Origin: Staphylotrichum longicolle
Lineage: Eukaryota; Ascomycota; Sordariomycetes; Sordariales; Chaetomiaceae
Assembly (NCBI GenBank): GCA_019096155.1
Contig: JAHCVI010000001.1
Span: forward strand, 5,766,001 to 5,830,000
Reading direction: 5' to 3'
Length of the DNA stretch: 64,000 nt
Positions 10,880 through 21,254 of the stretch are shown here, piece by piece. The notes under the pieces are model-generated. The model was not told the origin of the DNA. It did not search any database and saw only the letters and a program-made list of their open reading frames with translations. The position numbers and the translations under genes were made by a program. The number at the start of each line of letters is the position of its first letter. The first letter of the stretch is position 1.

Positions 10880-12706
10880 CTAGCAATGCCTCGGCCAGTT
10901 CTTCTCAATCCAACCAGCCATCAACTCCGTAAATGTTCCCTCGACGTACAGCTCCACGTCTTTCTCGCTGTACTCGCCACCGAGGAGTCTCAAGGCCATC
11001 AGCACCCACGGGGTGATGAAATCCATAAACACGAGGTCCACGGTATCCGGCTCGCCGTCAGAGGGCAAGTCGATCTCGGCCTGGATGCAGTTGGGCACCA
11101 CATAAAAGTTGACAGGCGTATGGACGGTATCGTCGCCGTCGTTTCCGATGTCGTCCCTAGTCGTGTAACCGTCCGTCAGACGTGGCCGCGTCCCCGCGCT
11201 GTCGCCCAGCGGCTTCTGATGGTTCCCGTCCACTTGCATATCGGACGCAGCGTCCTCGTGGATGATGGACTCATGGATGACAAGCTGCTCGGGGATGGCC
11301 ATGAACCGGTTGTCCATCGGGGCCGACTCCATGATCTTGCCAGCGTTGTTGAGCAGCTTGATGACTTTCCGGGCCGTGCGGTAAGGGACATCGGGGATGT
11401 ACACCAGAACGCTCAGGAAGGGGGAGACGATGTAGGTCGTGTCGCGGGTGAAGGCACCCTTGAAAATGTCAAACCGGATAGCACCCGTGTTGACAATCAC
11501 CAGGCGCGGGACGTCTTTCCGGTGGGGGTTGACTGCCACGTCCGGAAGCACCTCCTCCTCGAGCCAGCTGTAGATGCTGCTGCCGCCTGGATAAGGCGAC
11601 CGAGACATCCACAGTGTCTTCGGGGCGCAACCAAAGGCATAGTCGAGATCGACGGCCGCGCGGGCCTTGGTAATCATGGCAGAGACGTTGCGGCCGTGCT
11701 CGGTGGGGAACGTAGTAGCATCGAGCCCTGTGTGATAGTGCAGCCCCAGCAGGTTGTTGTCGATGTACCTGCGGTGGAATGAAAAGCCGGACTCCTCGGA
11801 AACTGCAGTCCTCTCCAGCTCGCCGTCGACAGACATCCAACCGATGGTCTCAAAGTACCTTCCGCTCGCGACCGCAAAGGACCGAGAGTCGTAAGCGGTG
11901 GCGTCTCGGATGTGTACGTGGCCACCAAAGAAAAGAATCGGGGTGAGCGGGTTTTGTTTGCGGATTGCCCTAAAGACAGCCTTGAACTCGGGCATCTGCA
12001 CCCCGACATGGCCAATAACGACGAAGACGTCTGTCTCCTCCCTGATGGCACTTTGGAACCAGGGCTCCCTGACGGTGTCCCTAACCGGCTGGACGATGGT
12101 GTTGTTGGCGTTGCCGGTGAAGTCGAAGAGGAAGCCAAAGGCGACAATGTCGAGCTTCTGGTTCTTGGTCTGGAACTTGCGGTACCTTTGGGCCATGGGC
12201 ATCCTCTCGCCAGACTTGGGATCTATGTAGTCGAGGTTGGAGGCGACGTAGTTCTCCTTGAAATTGGGGACGGTGTGCTGGTGCTCGCGGTCGGCAGTCG
12301 AGGCGATGTAGAGCTCATGGTTGCCGGTGCAGATGATGTCAACATGCTGCTCGCGGTAGATGTCGTAGTAGTACTTGCCCTTGGGGCTGGATGCGTCGTA
12401 GAGACCGTTGCCCTCGACGCGGTCGCCTGTGTCGACAAGCAGCAGGTCGACGCCGCGCTTGTCGGCACTCCTGTGCATGTGCTCGGCGAACGAGACATAG
12501 TCTCCCCAATCAGCCGAGTACTGCGATTCCTGCAGATGGCCTCCGTGCCATCCGTGCGTGTCTGTCGTATGCAAGACGTTCAGCCTGCCCCAGACCAGAT
12601 CGCGCATTGGCGCAGGGACGGGTTTGGCTGCACCAGGCTGCGCTGCAGCTGCCATCCGGGCAAGCGCTGCGACGGCGCTGCCCATGACGACAGCCTTCAA
12701 CGCCAT
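10880..12706 (-). CDS. Metallophosphoesterase / 5'-nucleotidase-family protein
   Basis: Uninterrupted 608-residue frame. Calcineurin-like phosphoesterase motifs appear in order: LHTTDTHGWHGGH (about 45-57), VDTGDRVEG (91-99), GNHELY (128-133), VVIGHVGVQMPEF and FFGGHVHIRD; these carry the metal-ligand Asp/His/Asn residues. The C-terminal half (from about residue 340) fits the 5'-nucleotidase C-terminal region. Closest family I know is the yeast YHR202W (SMN1) group of vacuolar or secreted putative phosphoesterases. The N-terminus is hydrophobic and Ala-rich (MALKAVVMGSAVAALARMAA), consistent with a signal peptide. Substrate cannot be read from sequence. Confidence 0.88.
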   Translation of the reverse strand: MALKAVVMGSAVAALARMAAAAQPGAAKPVPAPMRDLVWGRLNVLHTTDTHGWHGGHLQESQYSADWGDYVSFAEHMHRSADKRGVDLLLVDTGDRVEGNGLYDASSPKGKYYYDIYREQHVDIICTGNHELYIASTADREHQHTVPNFKENYVASNLDYIDPKSGERMPMAQRYRKFQTKNQKLDIVAFGFLFDFTGNANNTIVQPVRDTVREPWFQSAIREETDVFVVIGHVGVQMPEFKAVFRAIRKQNPLTPILFFGGHVHIRDATAYDSRSFAVASGRYFETIGWMSVDGELERTAVSEESGFSFHRRYIDNNLLGLHYHTGLDATTFPTEHGRNVSAMITKARAAVDLDYAFGCAPKTLWMSRSPYPGGSSIYSWLEEEVLPDVAVNPHRKDVPRLVIVNTGAIRFDIFKGAFTRDTTYIVSPFLSVLVYIPDVPYRTARKVIKLLNNAGKIMESAPMDNRFMAIPEQLVIHESIIHEDAASDMQVDGNHQKPLGDSAGTRPRLTDGYTTRDDIGNDGDDTVHTPVNFYVVPNCIQAEIDLPSDGEPDTVDLVFMDFITPWVLMALRLLGGEYSEKDVELYVEGTFTELMAGWIEKNWPRHC

Positions 12707-13437
12707 CTCGTGTGATCTGCTGTGTCTTTCGCCTGGATCCGACGCCCAGATTGCGACCTTATTGACTGCCTTCTTCCGAGTCGTGGGAGAGATGCCCGGT
12801 TCAGCTCACATTCAATTGTTTGTTTCCTTCCCCGTTGGTCGTTGACCATCAGCGGTCACAAGGCTCCAACACCCCTGCTAGAGATCTGCAGCAGGGGCTG
12901 GCTCGGCTGCTCTTGGCAATGGTTTCCAGGGCCTTGCTGACAGAGTGACCACGCGCGGGCGGGACCTTGCCCCACCCACCCCTTGGAGAACGCCGGCCAA
13001 CCAGACCACTCCAGGACACACTGGGGGGCCGTTCAACCACGACGTCTCTTTCGCGCACAGCTGGTCTTTCTGGCTCGTGTTTCTCCTGGCGCAGTTTCTG
13101 GCCGGCGTTTACCTGTGGGCGCCTGGTCGGAGAACCATCAGCATTGAGCCTGTTCTTGCTGATTTGGATTACGTGGAGTGTTCCCTGGACTCGATTGCAA
13201 GCAGGTGCAGATTTCCATGGCATTAAGAAGCGGACAGGTTTGAGAGGTAAGGCTTATGTCTCTATGCCGCTCGAGTTCCTAGCAGACGTCATGTTTCCGG
13301 ATGGCTGAAACTTAGTTAAGTAGAGGGTGGTACCGGTGTCATGGGGATGAATGGTAAGAAGGTATCAAGGCGGTTCCGCAAAGTGGCATAGTGCTTAATT
13401 GAACATCCCAATCACTTCAGTCCGGGTCCTGGCTTCT
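12707..13437. other. Nucleotidase 5' flank
   Basis: About 730 bp upstream of the minus-strand phosphoesterase and downstream of the zinc-finger remnant. Short plus-strand frames here show no family signature. Confidence 0.45.
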
Positions 13438-14179
13438 TCAACCCCCCAACTTCCTGACTCGCTTGATGGCCCCATGCACCTCCTTCTTATGGCGACTCAC
13501 ACCGTCCTCGCGCGCGAAGACCGCGGAGCACTCATCGCACTGGGCACCCATGGGAGGGTACCTGGTGCTCTCGGCCCATGCTTTGTGGTTGTACCAAACG
13601 TGACGATTCATCTCCTTCCGATCCCGAGCTTCAGCCCAACTGCAGTCCTCTTTGGGACAGCGTCGGTGAGTGGCGGCATGTTTCCTGATACAAAGGTTGA
13701 GCACCATAGGTCGCTGTGGTGGGTGAGAAGAATAACTCACCTCATCTCGTCGGCGTCGGTTTCTCGATGGTCACAGCCCTTCCAGGTACACCGTACGCGG
13801 GCTTTAGATTTTCTTTCGACCAAGAGAGATCCTGAGGGTGTAGGGAAACCCGCGTTTGCCGCTCTTCCACGCTCAACACGATCGCACGCCGCATGTTCCA
13901 CCGTCTCTATGGCGTTGGGTGTGCCTGAGAGGGGCGGCAACAACATGTCAGCACCTCAAGGTTGCTGCATGGGCGTGCCGTAGGTGTCGATGTCGCTCGA
14001 GACGGAGGGTTGTTGCAGCATCCCTCCCGGCCCCAAGCAAGTGTGGCCATCGACGAAGTCGGATTGGGCGTGGTAAGGTCTGAATAAGAGGCGACCCAGT
14101 CTTCAGAGGAACTGATGTCGGCGAGGGTCAGATCCGCCTCGCCATCGTAAGCAAAAGCCCGGCTCGGAGAACAAGCCAT
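13438..14179 (-). pseudogene. C2H2 zinc-finger gene, probably broken
   Basis: The C-terminal coding part is clear. CTWKGCDHRETDADEMRKH is joined by a GT-AG intron (13685-13740, phases match) to RRCPKEDCSWAEARDRKEMNRH and CDECSAVFAREDGVSRHKKEVH, giving three C2H2-type fingers typical of filamentous-fungal regulators. The 5' part begins at ATG 14179 (MACSPSRAFAYDGEADLTLA) in another frame. It needs one base near the GGG of 14022-14027 to enter the frame MLQQPSVSSDIDTYGTPMQQ, which then hits TGA at 13956-13958 before MLLPPLSGTPNAIE. Either a short protein starts at 13946 or the gene has a shift plus a nonsense codon. It opens the accessory block. Confidence 0.55.
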
Positions 14180-14585
14180 GGCAAAACGGCGAGTGGACAG
14201 CTGGAGGTTCTCGCAAGCCTCAGCATGAAGGAGGATTACTGCGGATGAGAATGAAGACCGAAGGACCAGCACCGAGGAGGACCAAGGCTCAAATATGTCG
14301 TGAGGCAGCGTCACGGAGAGGCGGCTGATTCGAGAAACTTCCTTCTGGGATGCTGTTTGAGCTTGTTCATGCATGTTGGTCGCATGGTGCATGCGATACG
14401 TGGCAGAGGCATGCGCCTTGGTATCCTGACGTTGCCCAATCAGATGTGTGCGGCCACCCGAAGCAGGACAGAATCAAGAGCTCATTGTCTTTCACCCTCA
14501 GTGCTCATCATTGCTGCAAGACGAATTCTTCCGGGTCACTCTGGGCGGACATGTCGCCTTGATTGACTCTCTCCATTATCTCAGG
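14180..14585. other. Divergent region zinc-finger/deaminase
   Basis: About 400 bp between divergent starts. The zinc-finger frame stays open upstream to 14392, so its true 5' end is uncertain; no other content recognised. Confidence 0.4.
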
Positions 14586-16071
14586 ATGGCCGCACCCACA
14601 AAGAAGGCGGAATTGACTCAGATTGGCAAAGCGGACCTCAAACGCTTCGTGGTGCATTCAGCATTGCTAAACTTGATCGACCCTGTTCGAAACCAACCGA
14701 CGAGAACTTCACTCGACGAGAACCCCGACGGCGACATCTCGGGCGGACAGCAGCTCAAGCAAAAGTTCCTCGACTCATTTGCTCTCATCTGCTCAACGTC
14801 GAGCTCGGGCGCGATAACAGCCTCGGCTGTATGCTTGGAACAACATGCCGCAGCTGGAGCCATCTTGCGCGTGGCCCGCAACCGCGGCTTGACGCCCCAG
14901 GAGGTGACTGGCCTTGAGAAGGTGTTGCAAATACTTCAAGAAGTTGCCAGAAAGGGTACGTACTTGATCCCAAATCCTCTGAAGCTTTCTGACGCAGCTT
15001 GCGATGCAAGAAAAGTCGTCGACGCAAGCCGAGCCCGAAATTCTCCGCCTGGTTGTCGAATTGGACAGAGATCGGATCTTGTCAATTGCCGAGTGGGTTG
15101 ACAAGCACGGGATTCGAGACTTTCTACGAGAGGCACACTCAAGGCTTCTTGCTGGTCAGGTGAAATCAGATCCGTGGGCAAAGCCCGGGCTCAGACCCTG
15201 GTTGGAGAGCTGCCCTTTCACGGCCGCATCTCTCCGGACCTGGAGTCCCACGACCATGGCCATGCTCATCAACTGGGCGTCGCAAGCCAGATGGCTCTAT
15301 TCTGAGCAGTTGCAAAGTTTGCTCAGACTTCTTGATGCGCAAGAGCCCCCCTGGCTGGACAGTCTGCACAAAATCGCTCGCTATCACTCCGCCATCAAGT
15401 CCATGGTAAAGCTTGCAGCGAAGCAGCCTGGGGTCTTTTCCGGCATTCACATCCGAGAGGTCAAGGCTCCTAATTCGCTTCATTTCTCTCTCGTCAACGA
15501 GAAAGCCCCCCTTCTAGCAGCTGTCAAGAATCTTGTTGGAGAAGATTCAGGGATGATAATGGAGCAGTTGGAAACACACTTGGGCACGCACAAGGTCGAA
15601 ACGCAACTGCGTAGGGCATGCCGCTTGGACCTGACGCTCCACGCCGAAATGCAAATCGTCGTGTTTTACGAAGGTAATCCCAGCTTGGTGCCCCAGATGC
15701 CATTCATTGGGACGAGCAAGAAGGCCTGCTTCCTCTGCCACGAGTACCTGCTCCAGCATCCCCTCAGACTCCAGGTTTCGGCTTGTCACCAGAAGATTTA
15801 CCCGTCATGGATGCCACCGCCGTACTACCCGATTCCCGGACGATTCAAAAACCCACCATTCGTCAAACTCAGCAGAAACATTGAGCAATTGACGAAGCGG
15901 GAGCTCAAGACCGTGCTGACTGCTCCTCGGCGGCCGCGGAATCAAGACTCGACCGCCGGCCCGTCCTTGACGATAACGGCAACCGAACAGACAGAACTGG
16001 GATCACGACAGCCGGCGAAGGTACAGTTCACCCTCAAAGTTGACGGCAACCTGGCAGATGATTTGGAGTGA
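14586..16071 (+). CDS. OTT_1508-like deaminase-fold protein
   Basis: Two exons, 14586-14955 and 15011-16071. Intron 14956-15010 uses acceptor GCAAG, because the nearer CAG at 14997 breaks the frame. About 476 residues. The helical N-terminal part has no motif I recognise. The C-terminal third carries the zinc-deaminase signature: LHAEMQIVVFYE (H-A-E at about 15639) and KKACFLCHEYL (C-x2-C at about 15723-15740). This matches the fungal OTT_1508-like deaminase family, which comparative work places among rapidly diversifying fungal proteins and links with conflict systems. Substrate (nucleic acid or nucleotide) is unknown. An in-frame ATG at 14448 also exists; 14586 (MAAPTKKAELTQIGKADL) looks more natural. 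It sits beside the dynamin-like GTPase and the NLR. Confidence 0.82.
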
Positions 16072-16586
16072 ATCGCGAGTGCAGAGCCTTGACGAGTAGG
16101 ATTGCGGTAGGCTGAGAGTCGTTTTCAATCATGGAGATAGAATGCAGGGATACAATGAAGTTCATGAGTCCACCAAACACGCCCATTCAGGCTTTTCCAA
16201 GTGCATGTTGCACCTTCGCCCCAACAAACCGCCGCAACACTGCGAGCCGGTTTCCGCAAATGGCCTGTCGAGAACCTCAGTCGACGCACCAGCAGCCAAT
16301 TATTGGCTGGCAGCATCACCCAATCTCTTCACCAAGGCTGCTAACTGGCAGATATCGACTTCATTCATGCAGTTGGTGCATCTTGGCGCCGACAGAGGTG
16401 CAGAGGTGCAGAGGCGCTGCAATGCCTCGGTGCTCAACCCTGCGGGAGGCCTTCCACATCCTCATGGCGGGTGCCGCCCAGGCGGGGTTAGGAACTCGGA
16501 GCTCGATCTTTTCTTCATTCCCCTCCAGCCTCCTCTTCTGAAAGTATCAAAGTCACGTCGGTGTCAGTCACCCTGCAAACCGCTTC
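16072..16586. other. Deaminase-dynamin intergenic region
   Basis: About 515 bp between two co-directional genes. No coding family signature; presumably the dynamin promoter. Confidence 0.45.
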
Positions 16587-16616
16587 TTGTCCTCAAGTCA
16601 TCATCCCATAATAGCA

Positions 16617-19064
16617 ATGGAGACCACCGTGACGGGTGCAGACATCGCCGTGGGAGAGCACCGGGCCCTCCTCGACATCATCGACAGCCTCCGCTCGCAG
16701 GGAGTTAGCCATTATGTCGACCTACCCGAAATCATCGTCTGCGGAGACCAGTCGGCGGGGAAGAGCTCCGTTCTCGAGGCCATCTCCGGCATGTCGTTCC
16801 CCACCAAGGACGGTCTCTGCACCCGCTTCGCCACTGAACTGGTCCTTCGTCGGGGCCGTGAGGTGAGCATCAAGGTGTCCATCACTCCGGGCGAGAGCCG
16901 GGTTGGAGACGACAAAGAACGCCTCGAAAGCTGGCACCCGGAAGCGACCATTGACAAGGAGGGCCTGGCCACCGTGACGGACGAGGCGAAGCGCGCCATG
17001 GCGGACACGAGTCGCACGACCGGCACAGGAGAGTTCGCGAAAGAGTTCTACGAAGACATCCTCCGCATTGAGCTCACCGGGCCGGAACAGCCACACCTCA
17101 CCATGGTGGACCTCCCAGGCCTCTTCAGGAGCGGAAACAAGGAGCAGTCTGACGCCGATGCCGAAGTTGTCCGCGGCATGGTGGAGAGATACATGGCGCG
17201 ACCACGGAGCATCATCCTCACCGTAGTGTCGGCCAAGTACGACTATGTCCTGCAGGGAGTCACTAAGATGGCCAGACGTGCCGATCCAGAAGGGTTACGC
17301 ACCATGGGTCTCATCACAAAACCCGACACCTTGGACGTCGGCTCCGAATCGGAAGGTTACTTCGTTCGTTTGGCTCAGAACCGTGAGGCAGAGCTTCGTC
17401 TCGGCTGGCACGTCCTGAAAAACCGAAAGTTCGAGGAACGCGATGTTAGCTCGGCCCAACGTGATGCCATTGAGAAGAAGTTCTTTTCCCAGGGCTTGTG
17501 GGAATCCATCGACCCCAAGCACTGCGGAGTGGCGGCGTTGAGGGTCAGGCTCAGCGCGGTTCTGAAAGACCAGATCCTTGCGCAGCTCCCAAGTCTTGTA
17601 CAGGACGTGGAAAACGGCATTAAAGACTGCGCTGGCAGGTTGGATCGACTTGGCCCGGTACGAGGAACCACGCAGCAGCAGTTGAGCTACTTGCTGCGGG
17701 TGAGTGAGGACTACACGTCCCTGATGACGCAGGCGGTTGAGGGCACATACACCAACCCTTTCTTCGGCAGCCGGGAGAAGAAGATCAAGTTCAATACAAG
17801 ATTGAGGGCTGTGGTGCAGAACCGACTCCGCGAGTTTGCAGAAGAGATGCGGCTGAACGGCCAGAGTCAGTACATCGTCGATTCCGAGAGTGAGGATGAG
17901 GGCGACCGCGAGCTCCGCGACTTGCCTCGCATCTCCCGGTCCGAATATGTCGAGGATGTCGCGAAACGCCTCAAGTTTAGCAAAGGTCGCGAGCTCCCGG
18001 GTCTCTTCAATCCGCTCATTGTTGGCGACCTCTTCGTCGAGCAATGCGAGCCTTGGAGGGGGATTACGATGCTCCTCGCCGATAATATCCTGGAAGCTGC
18101 GCACCAGACGACTCAATTGATAGTCGATCATATCACCTCCAGCGACGTTGCCGAAGGGGTTCTCCAACTCCTTCGCCAGGGAATCGAGGAGCTGAAGGTC
18201 AAATTGGACGCTCAGGTCAACACGCTGCTTGCATCGGCCGCGCAGCATCCCATCACGTACAATCCCCAGCTCACCGAGAACGTTCAGCGGATCCAGCAGG
18301 CCCGGCACAAACGTGGTATCAAAAAGCTAGTCCGCAGGACGTTCGGGTTGCATCGTTTTGACGATCCGGACAGCAAGATCAGCTTGAATCCGATTGAGCT
18401 CGTGAACTTGATGGGAGAGGGATTCGAGCCCGACATGGAGCGGTTCGGAAGCGCTTTGGCGGTGGACTACATGGAGGCTTACTACAAGGCAAGATATTCC
18501 CTTGCAATCAAACGCCATTTGGGTGTACTGACAGGTTCACTCCGCTTCCAGGTTGCGGTGAACAGGTTCATCGATGACGCGAGCATCCTGGCGATTGAAG
18601 ACTGCCTCATTAAGAAGCTCCCGATGCTTTTCAGGTCGAGCAATGTTCTGAAGATGAGTGAGCAAGACATATCCCGCCTCGCGGGAGAGACCCCAGAGAC
18701 TTCCCTCGAGAGAAGAAGTCTCGAGGAGAAACGCAGGATCCTCGAGACAGGACTCCAGAGCCTGAAGAGCCTGCACAAGCGCAGAAATGTCGCCAATCCC
18801 CCCAGACAGAATCAGGCGGCATCAGGAGACTCAGAGCAAGTGTCCGCCATGACACCAAACGGGTCTCAGAGCACATCGATAGCCACTCATAGCGTCGAGG
18901 CAGCTCGTCTTTCAGACGAACCGGCTCATTCTCGTGACAGGGTTTCGATACCACCAGTTGATGAACGGCCACCTCAAGCCGCACTTCACAGCGATACGGA
19001 AGACTTATTGGATGCTTTTCTAAGAGGCAGGTTCCAAAGCAGGGCATCGAAGGAAAGCATCTAG
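16617..19064 (+). CDS. Dynamin-superfamily GTPase (Mx/fungal dynamin-like)
   Basis: Intronless, 815 residues from ATG 16617 (METTVTGADIAVGEHRALLD). An in-frame ATG at 16587 would add 10 residues. GTPase motifs: G1 GDQSAGKSS (about residue 43), the G2 region with KDGLCTRFATELVL, G3 DLPG (about 165), G4 TKPD (about 234). A middle/stalk domain follows, then a GED-like C-terminal helical region (YYKARYSLAIKRHLGVLTGS). The Ser/Thr-rich tail is disordered. No PH domain and no membrane anchor, so it belongs to the cytosolic dynamin-like group expanded in filamentous fungi, not to Vps1 or Dnm1. Role inferred only: membrane remodelling or defence-related, given its neighbours. Confidence 0.9.
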   Translation: METTVTGADIAVGEHRALLDIIDSLRSQGVSHYVDLPEIIVCGDQSAGKSSVLEAISGMSFPTKDGLCTRFATELVLRRGREVSIKVSITPGESRVGDDKERLESWHPEATIDKEGLATVTDEAKRAMADTSRTTGTGEFAKEFYEDILRIELTGPEQPHLTMVDLPGLFRSGNKEQSDADAEVVRGMVERYMARPRSIILTVVSAKYDYVLQGVTKMARRADPEGLRTMGLITKPDTLDVGSESEGYFVRLAQNREAELRLGWHVLKNRKFEERDVSSAQRDAIEKKFFSQGLWESIDPKHCGVAALRVRLSAVLKDQILAQLPSLVQDVENGIKDCAGRLDRLGPVRGTTQQQLSYLLRVSEDYTSLMTQAVEGTYTNPFFGSREKKIKFNTRLRAVVQNRLREFAEEMRLNGQSQYIVDSESEDEGDRELRDLPRISRSEYVEDVAKRLKFSKGRELPGLFNPLIVGDLFVEQCEPWRGITMLLADNILEAAHQTTQLIVDHITSSDVAEGVLQLLRQGIEELKVKLDAQVNTLLASAAQHPITYNPQLTENVQRIQQARHKRGIKKLVRRTFGLHRFDDPDSKISLNPIELVNLMGEGFEPDMERFGSALAVDYMEAYYKARYSLAIKRHLGVLTGSLRFQVAVNRFIDDASILAIEDCLIKKLPMLFRSSNVLKMSEQDISRLAGETPETSLERRSLEEKRRILETGLQSLKSLHKRRNVANPPRQNQAASGDSEQVSAMTPNGSQSTSIATHSVEAARLSDEPAHSRDRVSIPPVDERPPQAALHSDTEDLLDAFLRGRFQSRASKESI

Positions 19065-20214
19065 TCTGATGAGAAATGGGGTTGTATTGGGCATCGGTGA
19101 AATTGAAGCATTGGATGGTACACGTTTAGCAGATCAGTTGGTTCGCGCTGTTTGTAAATGAAGGATGGATTCTGCAGTCGATTCGTCTTTCGCCCCCATG
19201 CTCAGAGATTTCATGATCGATCAACCCTTGTAGTCAGCGGTCGCGCGCGCATCGACCGTACTTGATCCGCCCCATCAGTCCCGAGCTGGAAGCTGGTTTG
19301 TTAGTTCTCGAACCCAAATGTCCGCAAATACCTCGACAGCCTCGTAGCAAAAAGCAGTAGTTTACGAGAACGGCGGTCATTGAAGAGAGACCAAACCGGA
19401 TTACCTTGGCGACCGAGCTGGCCAAGCGCGTCTGGGCCACAAGAAACACTTCTGCGCTCACTGACTGAAATGAAAGAGCAGCGAAAGGCATCGAGACCAT
19501 TCCGAATGGGGTTGTCCTTGATGATGGTTGAGCCCACTGGTTCTGCCATGGCGGTGAGGATGTCGGGAGAGATGCGAAAATGAACACCACCGACGCGCAG
19601 ACCGGAGCCTCGGTGACTCGACAATGGCAAACTCATTTGCTGAAAGAAAAGGTTGCCGAGCTTGAATGCCATAGAGACAGCCTCGCGGCTCCGTGGGAGA
19701 CTCCGCAACAGCTCGTTTTCAAAGCAGCGGGAGCTTATATCTTCTCTTGAAAGGGATCCAATTAAAGCACGAAATGACAGTGCGGGTTCATATCGGCGAC
19801 TCGTGTGCAGAACTACAAACTTGTACTATATTCTTCAACTCTCTGTTTTGGATACAACCCCACAATATTCAACTTTCTCAACCATCAGGATGTCCAGATC
19901 CTGCCCCGGAGCATTCGAAATGGTGACCGAGTTCATTTCGACACTTGCATCTGCAGGCTTTGTGGCGTCCAGTCCTGGCCCTGGCCCAGCACTGCCTCCT
20001 GTACCGCCGACCTTACCTGAGGTGTCTACCAATACAATCCCACCACGACCTGCGAGTGTGAGGGGTACGGCAGAGCCTCGCTGGAAGCCTGAGCAATGGG
20101 CAGATTTTGTTACTTATCGCGCCCTAATATGAGCTGAGATCCAACAAGTCAACCACGCTCCAACCTGGCCCATGGACTCACCACCATCACGAAGCTCGGT
20201 GTTGCCATCAAAAA
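19065..20214. other. Region between dynamin gene and NLR
   Basis: Holds no gene I can support. Two open frames are weak candidates: minus 19301-19708 (contains GLRVGGVHFRISPDILTAMA, family unknown) and plus 19890-20132 (MSRSCPGAFEMVTEFIS, Pro-rich, ending FVTYRALI). They may be remnants or chance frames. The NLR promoter should lie here. Confidence 0.35.
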
Positions 20215-21254
20215 AAGGCTGACCCTCTCTCGATCACGGCAAGCATTGCCGGAATTATCGCGCTCGTTGATATCGTCTTTACCCGTCTCGTCAAGTACTC
20301 GAAGACTGCCAGCAATGCGGCAAACGAAGCGAAAGCATGGGCGGCCGAGGTCAATTCTGTTGGAGGAGTTCTCAACAGCCTGTCGAGGCTGACCCGCGCT
20401 CTTGAAGACGAGCCTTTTGATTCCACCCTACGCATGCACCATATCGATCGCTGTTACCGTGTTCTCCTCGACATCAACAAGCTGTTGAAGAAGGCCGAGG
20501 AAGATCTGGAGAGTCCCAGTCACTTCACTGCTCTTCAACGCAAGCTGAAATGGCCACTTTCCATCGACCGCATCAAAGATCTCATGTCGGAGCTAGCAAG
20601 GCACAAGGCAAGCATTACGATGGCTATCTCGGCCGACTCGTTAGACGGGATCCTCCGCTGTCTTGCCTTGGGGGCAAGTCTCCAGACGTCCACATCCGAG
20701 ATCCTCGCCGAGATCAAAGACACAAAAAGGATCACGGTCCGCATTCACGAAGATTCGGAGCGGCGGCAGATTTGCGATTTCTTCCTCAAAGTCAACCCGC
20801 AGCAACGATACGAGACGAGTTTGAGCTTGCGGCATCCCCTGACCGGCCTGTGGCTCCTTCGACTTCCTGCGTTTCAGGCATGGATGGATACGGCGGGATC
20901 GAAGCTCTGGCTCACTGGGATTCCAGGAGCGGGCAAAACGGTTCTTGCCGGCTCCATCATCGAAGCAGCACTTGCCAAGGGCAGCGCGAAGGTTGCCGTA
21001 GCCTTTTTCTTCTGCGACTACAAGGATGGCAAAACCCAACTGCCCGTCAATATTCTGGGTGCTCTCGCCTCTCAGCTGGCCAGACAGAATGATGAGGCAT
21101 ACGCTGTCCTGGCCAAGTACTATCATGAGCTCAGGGGCGAGCGCCGATTGCCCCGGAATCCCACCGTCGATGGCCTTCAAAACGCGTTGTCTGAAATGCT
21201 GGAGAAGTACGACCGGACCTACGTGATTGTGGACGGTCTTGATGAATGCGACAG
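20215..21254 (+). pseudogene. NLR/STAND gene, segment A: N-terminal domain plus NACHT
   Basis: First third of a fungal STAND gene. The codon at 20215-20217 is AAG, followed directly by ADPLSITASIAGIIALVDIV. This is the usual N-terminus of the fungal STAND N-terminal domain, which normally begins with Met at that point, so the initiator seems lost (ATG to AAG) unless an upstream exon supplies a start. The frame is open upstream only to 20128, without an ATG. An effector-like helical domain (to about residue 110) is followed by a NACHT NTPase: P-loop TGIPGAGKT (20914-20940) and Walker B VIVDGLDECD (21223-21252). Coding sense ends at GACAG, 21254. Beyond it the plus frame reads an unrelated tail to 21393. 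If translated, it would give the N-terminal domain plus a truncated NACHT. Confidence 0.88.

Noticed and set aside
13928..13957. 30-nt intron to bypass the stop in the zinc-finger gene
   Set aside because: GT...CAG exists (GTGCTG to CTCAG) but 30 nt is too short for spliceosomal removal.
20128..20217. Upstream in-frame extension as the true NLR start
   Set aside because: The frame is open to 20128 but has no ATG, and the residues (poly-His/Gln) do not resemble a STAND N-terminus.
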